Numbered from the stretch's first letter, positions 34,555 to 42,117 are shown. The stretch: 46,998 nt of DNA from Firmicutes bacterium UBA2598 (GCA_002339345.1 DDKM01000102.1:1-46998); one strand, 5' to 3'. Notes: generated from the sequence alone by a model not told the origin. Program-made: numbers and translations.

Positions 34555-35490
34555 TTACTGGATGCCTTTATTTTTCAATTTGCGGACCACATCCCTGATG
34601 CTATCATACTCACGATCTGCAATCAGCACAAACTTCTCGACATGGATATCCCTTAAAATATCCCTCCCTCTGGGATCTTGATCCATGTTCAACATTATCT
34701 GCCGCAAACTCTCCTTTAGTGACGGGTCCAAACCCGGCCTGACCACCACCGGCGGAATACCAAAGGGCGGCGACAGGTAAATGGTCCGCAAGGGCGCGGC
34801 ATACCGGGGATTGACTTCGGTAATGTAGTCCAACACCAGGCTGTCCACCGCCGCTGCCGTTACCAGCCCATCCACCACCGCCCGAATGGAATTATCATGG
34901 CTGTATGAAAAGATGGTGCTGCCAAAAAACTTCTCCGGGGCCACACCAAATTGCCGATCGATGAGGTATAACGCATACTTATGACCGGTAAAGGATAGGG
35001 GATCGGTATAGGCGAAGGACCTGCCCCGCAATTCCTCCAGCTTGGTGATGCCGCTGTCCTGCCGCACAATTACCGCCGAGCGGTAGGTGGTGCTGCCTTT
35101 TACCCGGGGGGCCACCAGCAGTTCCATACCGAATTCATCATGCCCTAATGTATAAGCATAGGTACAGACAAAGGCCATATCCACTTCCCCGGCCTTTATG
35201 AGGTCATTGACCTCACCGTATGTCTTCCGCTGGATGATCCTGACCCGCATTTCCAGCCGCTCCTCCAGGTATTTGAGCAACTGGTCATAATAAATGATAC
35301 TCTCCTTGGCCGAGGTAATGGAGGAGATAGCCACCCGCAGAATCCGTTCCCTGTCCTGGGGATCGCCTGTACCCGGTTCCTGCTCGATGGATTTCAGGGA
35401 AATGGGAAGGTGCTGTTGCCGTGAACCACCACAACCGATGATCGTGACGGTAAATAACAACAACCCGGCCATTGTGAGCATCCACCGCAA
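34555..35490 (-). CDS. PhnD-like phosphate/phosphonate-type binding lipoprotein
   Basis: 311-residue lipoprotein with lipobox TIIGC near residue 20 and a periplasmic-binding-protein fold of the PhnD/SsuA type: VDMAFVCTYAYTLG, YRSAVIVRQDSGI, GRSFAYTDPLSFTGHKYAL, GLVTAAAVDSLVLDYI. No ABC permease or ATPase is next to it, so it may be a stand-alone receptor. TTG at 35490 follows GGGAGG by eight bases. Confidence 0.88.
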   Translation of the reverse strand: MRWMLTMAGLLLFTVTIIGCGGSRQQHLPISLKSIEQEPGTGDPQDRERILRVAISSITSAKESIIYYDQLLKYLEERLEMRVRIIQRKTYGEVNDLIKAGEVDMAFVCTYAYTLGHDEFGMELLVAPRVKGSTTYRSAVIVRQDSGITKLEELRGRSFAYTDPLSFTGHKYALYLIDRQFGVAPEKFFGSTIFSYSHDNSIRAVVDGLVTAAAVDSLVLDYITEVNPRYAAPLRTIYLSPPFGIPPVVVRPGLDPSLKESLRQIMLNMDQDPRGRDILRDIHVEKFVLIADREYDSIRDVVRKLKNKGIQ

Positions 35491-35578
35491 GGGATGCACC
35501 TCCCTTCATAAACCTATGGCGTTAATATTCGTCAAAGGTTGCAGTTTATCCTACCGTTCCTCCCCCTGCACAAAATAT

Positions 35579-36256
35579 TTATGGATTGGTGTGTCTATCC
35601 GATAACCGCTCGGCGCAATGACGGCACCGGGACACATAGTATACCACCCGACGTGGCTCCCTCACAGTACCGGCCCTTTGACAAACACCATCCGCGACAA
35701 TTACTCCGGGTGTAAAGAAGCGGCCCAGGGCAACCCGCCGCTGGGTGCCGCTGGTGCTAGCAGAAGACAACGGGGCATACACTTCCCGGCACAGCCTTTC
35801 CGCCTCTGCAGCCAACCGCAGTTGACGGCGGATGGTAGCGGGATTATTCAGACATCCCAGGCAGGTACCGTCGGCAAAGGTAATTACCGCAGCCACCTCC
35901 CCCGCCTTGCCGGCCCCGCATCCCACCACCTGGCGCCGCACCAGGTAGCCCAGGGCGCCGTGGTCCTTGCCAAGGGGCCGGCGCATCCGTACAGGAACCA
36001 GTACCAGATCCGGGTGGAGGGGAAGGGGTAATTCCCTTTCCCTTTCCAGATGGCGACCATACCTCTGTTTCAGAACATCCAGGTCCACGGCGAATAACCG
36101 GGCCAGGGTGCTGACGAGGGTCCTGGTTTTGCGGGAATCCACCTGCCGCTCACCTCCCGCAAACAGAACCACCGTCGCATTGCCCCCATCGGTGTCATAG
36201 ACAGGAAAAAGGGCATTGATTTCCCGCCACCTGTGCAAAAGGTTCACCCTGGCCAA
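35579..36256 (-). CDS. Unrecognised 225-residue protein
   Basis: No family recognised. It has no signal peptide or membrane helix. The central part has alternating strands (ATVVLFAGGERQVDSRKT; LVLVPVRMRRPLGKDHGALG; VAAVITFADGTCLGCLNNP), then basic helices (RRQLRLAAEAERLCREVY) and ends in YVSRCRHCAERL, a possible zinc-type Cys pair. The strand pattern with an internal conserved-looking GYLVRRQV slightly recalls the ComK fold, but this is weak. TTG at 36256 follows GGAGG by eight bases. It is near, and in line with, the amidase/YvrJ genes. Confidence 0.7.
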   Translation of the reverse strand: MARVNLLHRWREINALFPVYDTDGGNATVVLFAGGERQVDSRKTRTLVSTLARLFAVDLDVLKQRYGRHLERERELPLPLHPDLVLVPVRMRRPLGKDHGALGYLVRRQVVGCGAGKAGEVAAVITFADGTCLGCLNNPATIRRQLRLAAEAERLCREVYAPLSSASTSGTQRRVALGRFFTPGVIVADGVCQRAGTVREPRRVVYYVSRCRHCAERLSDRHTNP

Positions 36257-36280
36257 GCCAACCACCTCCTGTCTGGAATT

Positions 36281-36712
36281 CTAATCGAACACTTGTTCGA
36301 TGTCAACCCTGTTCCGTAATCTCTCCATGGCTAGCCTTTCCCCCGGACAGGCCGTTTGGACCCCGGGCACTTCCCGGTGCCCAAGGATCCGGGCGGCGGG
36401 GATACGGTGCTGCCGTCCCAGGACACCCAGCAGTTCCACCAGGGCTTCCCACTGGCTGGCGGTGGGTAGCCGGCCATTGAGATTCCCGATGAGGGCGATG
36501 CCAATCCCCCTGGTGTTCATGCCTCCCGCCCGGCAGTGGGCACCGGGCACCCCTAGGGGGCGCCCCGGCACCACCAGGCCGTTTCGCTGGATGATGAAAT
36601 TGTAGCCCACCTCCCGCCACCCCAGGCTCAGGTGATAACGCCTTACCTGTGCCGCATCCCGTTCTTCTGCTCCGGTATGGTGTACAATCAGATGGGTGTA
36701 TAAGAGACTCAT
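36281..36712 (-). CDS. N-acetylmuramoyl-L-alanine amidase (Amidase_2/PGRP type)
   Basis: 143-residue zinc amidase that cuts the peptide from muramic acid. Zinc ligands are His in LIVHHTGAEE and His in ILGHREVPG with Cys in ACPGERL; YNFIIQRNGLVVPGRPLG and GIGIALIGNLNG are typical. No signal peptide, so it may be released by lysis or act in the mother cell. ATG overlaps the YvrJ stop by four bases (ATGA). Confidence 0.92.
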   Translation of the reverse strand: MSLLYTHLIVHHTGAEERDAAQVRRYHLSLGWREVGYNFIIQRNGLVVPGRPLGVPGAHCRAGGMNTRGIGIALIGNLNGRLPTASQWEALVELLGVLGRQHRIPAARILGHREVPGVQTACPGERLAMERLRNRVDIEQVFD

Positions 36713-36906
36713 TTCCCCTCACCCGCTTCCAGCAAAACCGGCCTGCTTGAAAGCACCCGGCTCCCCGGTATCAGGCTGATGGTTCTTTCCAGATCGCGGA
36801 TGGCCATGCTCAGATGATCGATCTTCCGCTCCACCCGCACCAGGAGATAGGCCGCCACCACCATGGGAAAACCGTAATTTCCCAACTGGATCAGCAACTC
36901 GTCCAC
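36709..36906 (-). CDS. YvrJ family small protein
   Basis: 65 residues: one membrane helix within QLGNYGFPMVVAAYLLVRVERKI, then a coiled charged tail. YvrJ proteins often co-occur with DUF1659 and DUF2922 genes in Bacillota, as here; function unknown. GTG start behind GGGAGG. Confidence 0.85.
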   Translation of the reverse strand: MDELLIQLGNYGFPMVVAAYLLVRVERKIDHLSMAIRDLERTISLIPGSRVLSSRPVLLEAGEGK

Positions 36907-37005
36907 TGACTTGTGACCTCCCTTCCCTTGATAGTCTCACTGTCTGCCAGTGCCATCTGGGCTGAAAGAAATTCTAACCGATCAGGTCCCCAAAGGGATT
37001 GGGTA

Positions 37006-37027
37006 GGCCCGGGGGAAACCCCGGGCC
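37006..37027 (-). other. Strong GC hairpin between DUF2922 and yvrJ genes
   Basis: GGCCCGGGG pairs with CCCCGGGCC around four bases. No T run follows on the minus strand, so it is either a weak terminator or an RNA-stability element. Confidence 0.5.
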
Positions 37028-37033
37028 GTTTAC

Positions 37034-37252
37034 CTAGGCAAGTTCAATTTCCATTACATCCCGGGCCACCAGACGGGCCCCCACCACTTCCACCAGGCTG
37101 CCCCCGGGGGTGGTAAATACCCCGTTGGCAACAATGGTGTTCATGGCCGCCTGCACTTCCGGACCGGTCAACCCCTCCCTGGGGTTTACCACCGCAATGG
37201 TGGCATTACGGCCCATTTCGTTTTTAAAGATCATTTCCAGCCGTTTACTCAC
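37034..37252 (-). CDS. DUF2922 family small protein
   Basis: 72-residue protein typical of DUF2922 (KRLEMIFKNEMGRNATIAVV; GLTGPEVQAAMNTIV). Small beta-rich protein of unknown role. GTG start with AAAGGAGG upstream. Follows the DUF1659 gene by 45 bases. Confidence 0.9.
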   Translation of the reverse strand: MSKRLEMIFKNEMGRNATIAVVNPREGLTGPEVQAAMNTIVANGVFTTPGGSLVEVVGARLVARDVMEIELA

Positions 37253-37297
37253 CTTGCTCTACCTCCTTTCCTTCAATTTACCTCAATTTGCCACCCC

Positions 37298-37522
37298 TTA
37301 GGCTTCAGCCAGGGTTCGCTGGTCCTGCCGGCGCACCTCCACCACCTGGTCGGCCATCAACCCGGCCAGGGCCTGGGCCACCTGGAACACCTCATCATTG
37401 GCGGCTTCCGGTTTGACCCGGTTATAGGTGCGGTTGCGCAACACCGGGTTACCAGCCTGGTCTGTTCCCACCTGGACCACCAGCCTCAGACTGGCATCCA
37501 CTGGAATTCCGATTACTGCCAT
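37298..37522 (-). CDS. DUF1659 family small protein
   Basis: 74-residue DUF1659 protein (VDASLRLVVQVGTDQAGNP; LAGLMADQVVEVRRQDQ). ATG at 37522 has AAAGGAGGTGAG upstream, an ideal site. A longer in-frame reading crosses the upstream terminator and is rejected. First gene of the DUF1659-DUF2922-YvrJ-amidase series. Confidence 0.9.
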   Translation of the reverse strand: MAVIGIPVDASLRLVVQVGTDQAGNPVLRNRTYNRVKPEAANDEVFQVAQALAGLMADQVVEVRRQDQRTLAEA

Positions 37523-37571
37523 GTATCTCACCTCCTTTTCTGCCTCCATTGTAGCGGGATGTGGCGGAATC

Positions 37572-37612
37572 AAAAAAAGACGCCAACCGCCCCGCCAAGG
37601 GGTTCCGACGTC
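37572..37612 (-). terminator. Terminator-like hairpin in the leader of the DUF1659 gene
   Basis: On the minus strand GACG...CGTC closes a long imperfect hairpin with a CCCC/GGGG inner stem, followed by TTTTTTT. It sits 50-90 bases upstream of the DUF1659 start with no gene before it on that strand, so it may act as an attenuator. Confidence 0.7.
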
Positions 37613-37739
37613 CTCCCCAATCCCTATATCCGGGCCGGCGTCCGGAGCCGCCCCCGCCAGCACGGGTTACGATCCTCGCCAGCACGTTTTACCTTCAATT
37701 TTCCACCGCCGATGCCAGGAGAATTTCAAGGGGAATTTA

Positions 37740-37748
37740 TGGTATGAT
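37740..37748 (+). promoter_or_regulatory. Extended -10 promoter of the aminotransferase gene
   Basis: TGGTATGAT has an extended TG and a five-of-six -10; no convincing -35. Start of transcription would be near 37755, 26 bases before the ATG. Confidence 0.45.
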
Positions 37749-37780
37749 TGAACGGAGAATGTGCCGAGGAGGGAATATCG

Positions 37781-38644
37781 ATGGGCGAACTGGTGTACTT
37801 GAACGGCCAATTCATGGAATTCCAGGAAGCCAGGGTAGCGGTGGAAGACAGGGGATTCATGTTTGGTGACGGGATTTACGAAGTGGTGAGGTGTTACGGG
37901 GGAAAGACCTTTTCCCTGCTGCCCCACCTGGTGAGGCTGCAAAAAAGCGCCGCCGCCATTGAGCTGGAACTACCCTGGAGTATTGCCGAACTGGTGGAAA
38001 CAGCCGAAACTCTGCTGGCCAAAAGTGCATTGGCGGAGGCCTTGATTTATATTCAGGCCACCAGAGGGGCCGCCCCCCGCCAGCACCTCTTTCCAACGGG
38101 AGTGGAACCCACCCTGTTGATGACCATCCGCCGGTTCACTCCACTGCCGGCAGAGTACAACTCGCTGGGAGTTGCAGTCATTACTGTACCGGATAACCGC
38201 TGGGGCGGCTGTCACATCAAGTCCATCAACCTTCTGCCCAACGTGCTGGCCAAGGAAAAGGCCCACAAGAGCGGCGCCCTGGAAGCGGTCTTTGTGCGGC
38301 ATGACGGGCTGGTCAGTGAGGGCGGCAGCAGCAACCTGTTTGCAGTACTGGATGGAACGGTGGTTACCCCACCGGCGGATCACCATATCCTGGCTGGAGT
38401 GACCAGGGAGCATGTACTTGATCTGGCACGGCAACAGTATCTAAAGGTGGAAGAGCGGCCCCTTCACCTGGCTGACCTGCGCCAGGCGGAGGAGATTTTC
38501 CTGACCGGCACAGTGATGGAGGTACTGCCGGTGGTCAAACTGGACGACCATCTTGTGGGGAACGGCACACCGGGACCAATTGCAGGGAAACTGTGGGATC
38601 TTTACCGGCAACGATATAGGGAGGAGTGCGGCATCGGTAACTAA
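37781..38644 (+). CDS. Class IV aminotransferase, probable D-amino-acid transaminase
   Basis: 287-residue PLP enzyme. Family marks: VEDRGFMFGDGIYEVVR near the start, PLP Lys in CHIKSINLLPNVLAKEKA, SEGGSSNLFAV and FLTGTVMEVLPVV. The pattern fits D-alanine aminotransferase better than branched-chain or ADC lyase, supplying D-Glu/D-Ala for peptidoglycan; confidence in the exact substrate is moderate. ATG at 37781 follows GAGGAGGG; the upstream ATG in frame has no site. Confidence 0.88.
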   Translation: MGELVYLNGQFMEFQEARVAVEDRGFMFGDGIYEVVRCYGGKTFSLLPHLVRLQKSAAAIELELPWSIAELVETAETLLAKSALAEALIYIQATRGAAPRQHLFPTGVEPTLLMTIRRFTPLPAEYNSLGVAVITVPDNRWGGCHIKSINLLPNVLAKEKAHKSGALEAVFVRHDGLVSEGGSSNLFAVLDGTVVTPPADHHILAGVTREHVLDLARQQYLKVEERPLHLADLRQAEEIFLTGTVMEVLPVVKLDDHLVGNGTPGPIAGKLWDLYRQRYREECGIGN

Positions 38645-38649
38645 CTTCC

Positions 38650-38757
38650 CCAAAGGCTAAGTGGGCTACCGCCGCAAATGCCGAAACAGCGTCTTCAACC
38701 GTCGGGGGACCGCCTAAGGGGTCTCGGGGAGGGAATGGTCCCTCGCCGGGACTTTTT
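38650..38757 (+). ncRNA. Structured leader with terminator, possible riboswitch
   Basis: Plus-strand stretch with GCCGAAAC, GGGGGACC...AAGGGGT, a GAGGGA/TCCCTC hairpin, and a competing hairpin GTCCC/GGGAC followed by TTTTT (38738-38757). Mutually exclusive hairpins are typical of attenuation. GCCGAAAC and GGGGGACC-loop-GGGGT recall the cyclic-di-AMP (ydaO-yuaA) riboswitch, and a cell-wall hydrolase lies downstream, but the 3' AGCTAAC part of that class is not found. It could also be only the terminator of the aminotransferase gene. Confidence 0.35.
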
Positions 38758-38904
38758 GTTCCTACCACCACTGCTCCACACGCAGGCCGCGAGGATCAGC
38801 GGAGGAATGCATTTTTCCGCTGAATGGACATGTAGCAATACAAACCTTCCGTCATTATGCCGCATATATTAAACTACAACGTGGTTTAAGGGGGTATAAG
38901 TATA

Positions 38905-38994
38905 ATGTCAGACGGAAAGGGCTTTGTCGGTTTAGGAACCAGCCGGATTTTGCTTATCTTCCTTCTAATCCTGTTCCTGTTCGATTTCCGTTAA
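38905..38994 (+). CDS. 29-residue hydrophobic peptide
   Basis: ATG preceded by AGGGGG, encoding a short polar start and one hydrophobic helix (LGTSRILLIFLLILFLFDF). A strong hairpin follows eight bases after the stop. It resembles in size the small hydrophobic spore-coat-type peptides of Bacillota, but no family is claimed. Confidence 0.5.
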   Translation: MSDGKGFVGLGTSRILLIFLLILFLFDFR

Positions 38995-39001
38995 ACCCGG
39001 C

Positions 39002-39034
39002 CAAGGGGGTGGGTCCCAAAAACCCACCCCCTTG
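39002..39034 (+). terminator. Strong hairpin terminator after the 29-residue peptide gene
   Basis: AAGGGGGTGGGT pairs perfectly with ACCCACCCCCTT around seven bases, followed by GTCGTG rather than a long T run. Confidence 0.65.
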
Positions 39035-39129
39035 TCGTGTCCGGGAACATTTAATTTATCTTCACGCAGGTTTTTTCAACCAATTTTGGTATTATGTCTA
39101 GGAACAATTTTCCACGGGAGGGATCGCCC

Positions 39130-39738
39130 TTGCGGCCAATGCTTTGGAGGTTGACCGCAATTGTCCTGCTCATCGGCGCCGGCCTATTGGTCTACGGTTT
39201 TTCCGACCACCGGGACCCAACTCTAGAGGAAGTCGCCACCAACCTGGCAGAAACCCAGGCAGAAATGGAGGCGGTGTACAATTCCATGGGACAACTCCGG
39301 TCCAGCCTGTATTACCTTGGAAAACTGCCGCCGGAAGCCCGCAGGGAGGCTATCCTGCAGGCCAATCACCACCCGGAAATATCCCTGGCGCTCCTGCTGG
39401 CCACCATCAGCCTGGAAAGCAACTTCGACCCCAACGCTGTCAGTTCCCGGGACGCCCGGGGACTGGGACAGATTCGCCTGGTAACCGCCCAGGAGGCTGC
39501 CAAGCAGCTGGGATTAGGCCCAATCACTAAAGAGGACCTGCACGACCCGGTACTCAACATCAAGCTGACCGCCCATATTCTGGCCCAGCTGATCAGGGAA
39601 GCGGACGGAGACCTGCACAAGGCCCTGACCGCCTACAACCGGGGCCGGGAGGGAGCCAGCCAGTTCGAACAGCGCTACGGGACAAGCATTTCCGCTTACT
39701 CCCGGGAGGTGTTGCGCCGGACAGGGATCTCCCCCTAG
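39130..39738 (+). CDS. Membrane-anchored lytic transglycosylase (SLT domain)
   Basis: 202-residue cell-wall hydrolase. N-terminal helix (IVLLIGAGLLVYGF) anchors it outside; a short linker follows; the SLT domain has catalytic Glu in ISLESNFDPNAVSS, GLGQIRLVT and ALTAYNRG. TTG at 39130 follows GGGAGGG by seven bases; an ATG 12 codons earlier lies in what looks like the promoter (TATTAT near 39091). Confidence 0.9.
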   Translation: MRPMLWRLTAIVLLIGAGLLVYGFSDHRDPTLEEVATNLAETQAEMEAVYNSMGQLRSSLYYLGKLPPEARREAILQANHHPEISLALLLATISLESNFDPNAVSSRDARGLGQIRLVTAQEAAKQLGLGPITKEDLHDPVLNIKLTAHILAQLIREADGDLHKALTAYNRGREGASQFEQRYGTSISAYSREVLRRTGISP

Positions 39739-39798
39739 CCTTGGAGTAATGGTGGAAGTCTGGAGAATTTTTATCCCCCTCACTTGGCGGAGAAGCGG

Positions 39799-40419
39799 TC
39801 AATTTTCCGCCCAACCCACCCACTTGATCTTATTAGGCTGGCGCGGGGGAACAGGCGGGGACTGGTCGGGGTAACCCATGGCCACTGCGGCCACCAGTTC
39901 CTTTCCTTCCACCCCCAGCAGGTCGCTGATCTCCGCCTCAACATACTTGGGTCCACTCATCCAGCAGGTCCCCAGGCCCCGCTCGGTAGCCAGCAGCAGG
40001 ACGTTTTGAATAAAGGCCGCAGCGCTCCACAGGTGATCCAGGCGGGTGACCTCCAGGTAATACCTTTCCAAATCGGACATTTCCGGACTGACCGCCGGGC
40101 GTTCCCGGGGAATGAACACCAAAAGCACCACGGGGGCCCCGCCCAGGTTTTGAAAATACTGCATGGTAATGTTGATGATCTTTTCCGGGAACAGTTCCTC
40201 CAGGTTTTTGCGTACCGAGGGAGCGGCTCCGGCGATGAGCTGCACAACCCGGTCCCGCATCTCTCCCCGCACAGCCACCACTTCCCACGGCTGGCGGTTT
40301 TTCCCGGAGGGAGCCCACAGGGCAGCCTCCAGAATCTCCTGCAGTACTTCCTTTGGCACCTCGTCAGGCTTGTACTTCCGGATGCTCCGCCTCTTTTGCA
40401 TTAATTCCTTTAATTCCAT
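39799..40419 (-). CDS. Nitroreductase-family FMN protein
   Basis: 206 residues. RRSIRKYKPDEVP, APSGKNRQPWEVVAV and a late GLGTCWMSG are the FMN-binding marks of the family. It probably uses NAD(P)H; the substrate is unknown. ATG with AAGGAGG upstream. Monocistronic, convergent with the transglycosylase. Confidence 0.92.
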   Translation of the reverse strand: MELKELMQKRRSIRKYKPDEVPKEVLQEILEAALWAPSGKNRQPWEVVAVRGEMRDRVVQLIAGAAPSVRKNLEELFPEKIINITMQYFQNLGGAPVVLLVFIPRERPAVSPEMSDLERYYLEVTRLDHLWSAAAFIQNVLLLATERGLGTCWMSGPKYVEAEISDLLGVEGKELVAAVAMGYPDQSPPVPPRQPNKIKWVGWAEN

Positions 40420-40478
40420 AACCCTTACCTCCTTCCCATATGTCGGCAGTTTTGCTGATCAATTCTCCTAAACTTTTT

Positions 40479-40508
40479 ATTATCCTGCCTGATCAAGGAT
40501 TGCCTCAA
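40479..40508 (-). promoter_or_regulatory. Promoter of the nitroreductase gene
   Basis: Minus strand TTGAGG, 18 bases, GATAAT. Confidence 0.5.
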
Positions 40509-40521
40509 CACCCCCTTAGGT

Positions 40522-40550
40522 TTGCCATTAACTGCCATTTGAAGTATAAT
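40522..40550 (+). promoter_or_regulatory. Promoter of the hepT-mntA operon
   Basis: TTGCCA, 17 bases, TATAAT: perfect -10, four-of-six -35, ideal spacing; 41 bases upstream of the first ATG. Confidence 0.85.
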
Positions 40551-40590
40551 CATCACAGACCACCAATACTGATTCCAGGGAGGTGTGAAG

Positions 40591-41040
40591 ATGGCCTATT
40601 ATAACCTTAATCTTTCGCGTATCAGCGAAAAGGTTTCGGATATCAAGCAGTCCATGAGGGTTTTGCAAAATTATGCCCAGCAGGATGACGAAAAGTTCCT
40701 GAACAACCAGGAGGCTATTCGTTCCGCCCGGTATGCCTTTATTGTGCTCATGGAGGCAGCGACAAATATTGCCAACCACCTCTGTGCCAGGGTCCTGAGC
40801 AAGGCTCCTACCAGTTACGCCGATAGCTTCTTGCTATTGGGGGAAAACGCGGTCATCGAAAGGGACCTGGCCAAACGTTTAGGCAAAATGACGGGCTTTC
40901 GAAATCTTCTCGTCCACGGTTATGGGGAAGTTGATGACCGCCGGATGTTGAACATCATGAGAGAAGATCTCCGGGATCTGGCCCTATATCTGGAGGAAAT
41001 CGGTCAACTACTGGAAAAATCGGCGGGAGGGACTTTCTGA
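40591..41040 (+). CDS. hepT: HepT-like toxin (HEPN ribonuclease)
   Basis: 149-residue all-helical HEPN protein. The RX4-6H active-site motif is seen in FRNLLVHGYGEVDD (Arg, His, Tyr). In this toxin-antitoxin family HepT cuts RNA and is silenced when the partner MntA adenylylates the Tyr of the motif. ATG at 40591 follows GGGAGG by seven bases. The stop overlaps the next start (TGATG). Confidence 0.9.
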   Translation: MAYYNLNLSRISEKVSDIKQSMRVLQNYAQQDDEKFLNNQEAIRSARYAFIVLMEAATNIANHLCARVLSKAPTSYADSFLLLGENAVIERDLAKRLGKMTGFRNLLVHGYGEVDDRRMLNIMREDLRDLALYLEEIGQLLEKSAGGTF

Positions 41041-41498
41041 TGTTTGATACCGGAAGCATGGAGAGAGGGTTCGGCATAGAAGAAAAAAGGCACTTGCTGG
41101 GTGAAGAGGAACGGGAACGGTTCATCCAAAACCTCAGGCATCGCCTGGTCCAGTGTTCAGAAATAAGGTTTGCCTACCTTCACGGATCATTTTTGGGGGA
41201 CCTCCCTTACAAGGACGTGGATATCGCCATATTTTACGATGGAAATGTTCCCCAGAACCAACAACTCGACATTTCCCTGTCGCTGGCTGCTGAACTAAGC
41301 CATAAGTTAGGAATCCCGGTGGACATCCACTCCTTGAACAACGCCGCAGTCCCATTTCGTTTCCAGGCGACCAGGGGAAAGGTCCTTTTTGCGAGAGACG
41401 AGGAAGAACTCTTTGAATTTATGGAAAGAACATGGAGAGAGTATCTGGATATTAAGCCATTGCTGGAAGAAAACCTGATGGATATGGTGAGGACTTGA
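41040..41498 (+). CDS. mntA: MntA-like antitoxin nucleotidyltransferase
   Basis: 152-residue minimal nucleotidyltransferase with the GSX9-10DXD signature in LHGSFLGDLPYKDVDIAIF. Inferred to AMPylate and block HepT encoded just before it; one-base-overlap coupling keeps them balanced. Confidence 0.9.
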   Translation: MFDTGSMERGFGIEEKRHLLGEEERERFIQNLRHRLVQCSEIRFAYLHGSFLGDLPYKDVDIAIFYDGNVPQNQQLDISLSLAAELSHKLGIPVDIHSLNNAAVPFRFQATRGKVLFARDEEELFEFMERTWREYLDIKPLLEENLMDMVRT

Positions 41499-41527
41499 TC
41501 CACCAGATAATATTGGGAAGAGTTAAA

Positions 41528-41839
41528 ATGGAAGAAAGAAAAGTTCGGAAAACCAATGGCTATCTGGGGCTTTTATTAACCTTAGTTTTTGTCATCCTGG
41601 CAGTTATTGTTTTTCTTAATACCGTTATGGAAGCTTCCCATATTCGCCCATTTTTAACTTTCCTTCGAAGTTTTTTTCCCTGGGGTTGGTTTTTAGCAAC
41701 AGGATTCTTACTTTTGGGTATCACTTTAACCTCCGGTCTTACTATCGTTCAGCCCAACATGGGCGCTGTAGTGATTTTCTTTGGCGATTACAAAGGTACT
41801 ATTCGGGAAAATGGGCAGCGGACGAGTTTCGGTCGGTAA
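41528..41839 (+). pseudogene. Truncated SPFH/band-7 (slipin-like) gene
   Basis: The first ~100 residues are those of a membrane-anchored SPFH protein: two hydrophobic helices (LLLTLVFVILAVIVFL; FLATGFLLLGITLTSG) then TIVQPNMGAVVIFFGDYKGTIRENG, the start of the SPFH domain. After ENGQ the frame runs out in four to six unrelated codons. About two-thirds of the normal protein (~280-300 residues) is lost by a deletion whose other end is in the next feature. Confidence 0.8.
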
Positions 41840-42036
41840 ATTCCCATATAGAATATTTACTTTGGGAAGCCGCCAAAAAAGCCAAAAGGTTAAAGAAAGA
41901 GGAAAATGCGGACATGAACGGACACACGGACATGGGGACGGTTCCTCTGTCTGACACTGCACGGGTGCCCCAAGAAGCCGCTGGGCTTCAGCCCACGGCA
42001 GAGTGTCACAAAGAGGGTGGATCACTTTTACGGTAG
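41818..42036 (+). pseudogene. 3' remnant of an Arc-like ribbon-helix-helix gene
   Basis: In the frame one base shifted from the SPFH fragment, the sequence reads ADEFRSVNSHIEYLLWEAAK, the C-terminal half of Arc-like DNA-binding proteins often encoded right after SPFH genes in Bacillota. The N-terminal half and its start are gone. After the conserved part the frame continues through repeat-like DNA to 42036. Confidence 0.7.
41928..42010 (+). repeat. REP-like palindromic element
   Basis: Contains GACATGGGGACGGTTCCTC and TGTCTGACACTGC, paired with GCAGAGTGTCA downstream, with an inner hairpin AAGCC/GGCTT. The GGGACGGTTCCTCTGTC motif is, from memory, widespread as dispersed repeats in Peptococcaceae-like genomes. 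Identity as a REP-type repeat is inference. Confidence 0.45.
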
Positions 42037-42073
42037 TATAAGTGGATCACTCTTAAAGTAGCACGTGGATCAA
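42017..42073 (+). repeat. Three GTGGATCA repeats, probable IS21-family end
   Basis: GTGGATCAC at 42017, GTGGATCAC at 42042 and GTGGATCAA at 42065, spaced 25 and 23 bases, each followed by A/T-rich sequence (CTTTTA, CTCTTAA, ATTTTA). Multiple GTGGATCA-type terminal repeats of ~20 bases are a feature of IS21-family ends. No transposase is present, so it is a relic. Confidence 0.6.
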
Positions 42074-42080
42074 TTTTATA

Positions 42081-42109
42081 TTGACATTCGCACTAAAAAC
42101 CCTTAAAAT
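42081..42109 (+). promoter_or_regulatory. Sigma-A promoter of the manganese riboswitch
   Basis: TTGACA, 17 bases, TAAAAT; expected start near 42116, a few bases before the riboswitch. The -35 lies eight bases after the last GTGGATCA repeat. Confidence 0.85.
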
Positions 42110-42117
42110 TCACTTAA

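Noticed and set aside
42017..42073. CRISPR-like spaced repeats
   Set aside because: Only three short units with A/T-rich spacers and no cas genes; an insertion-sequence end fits better.
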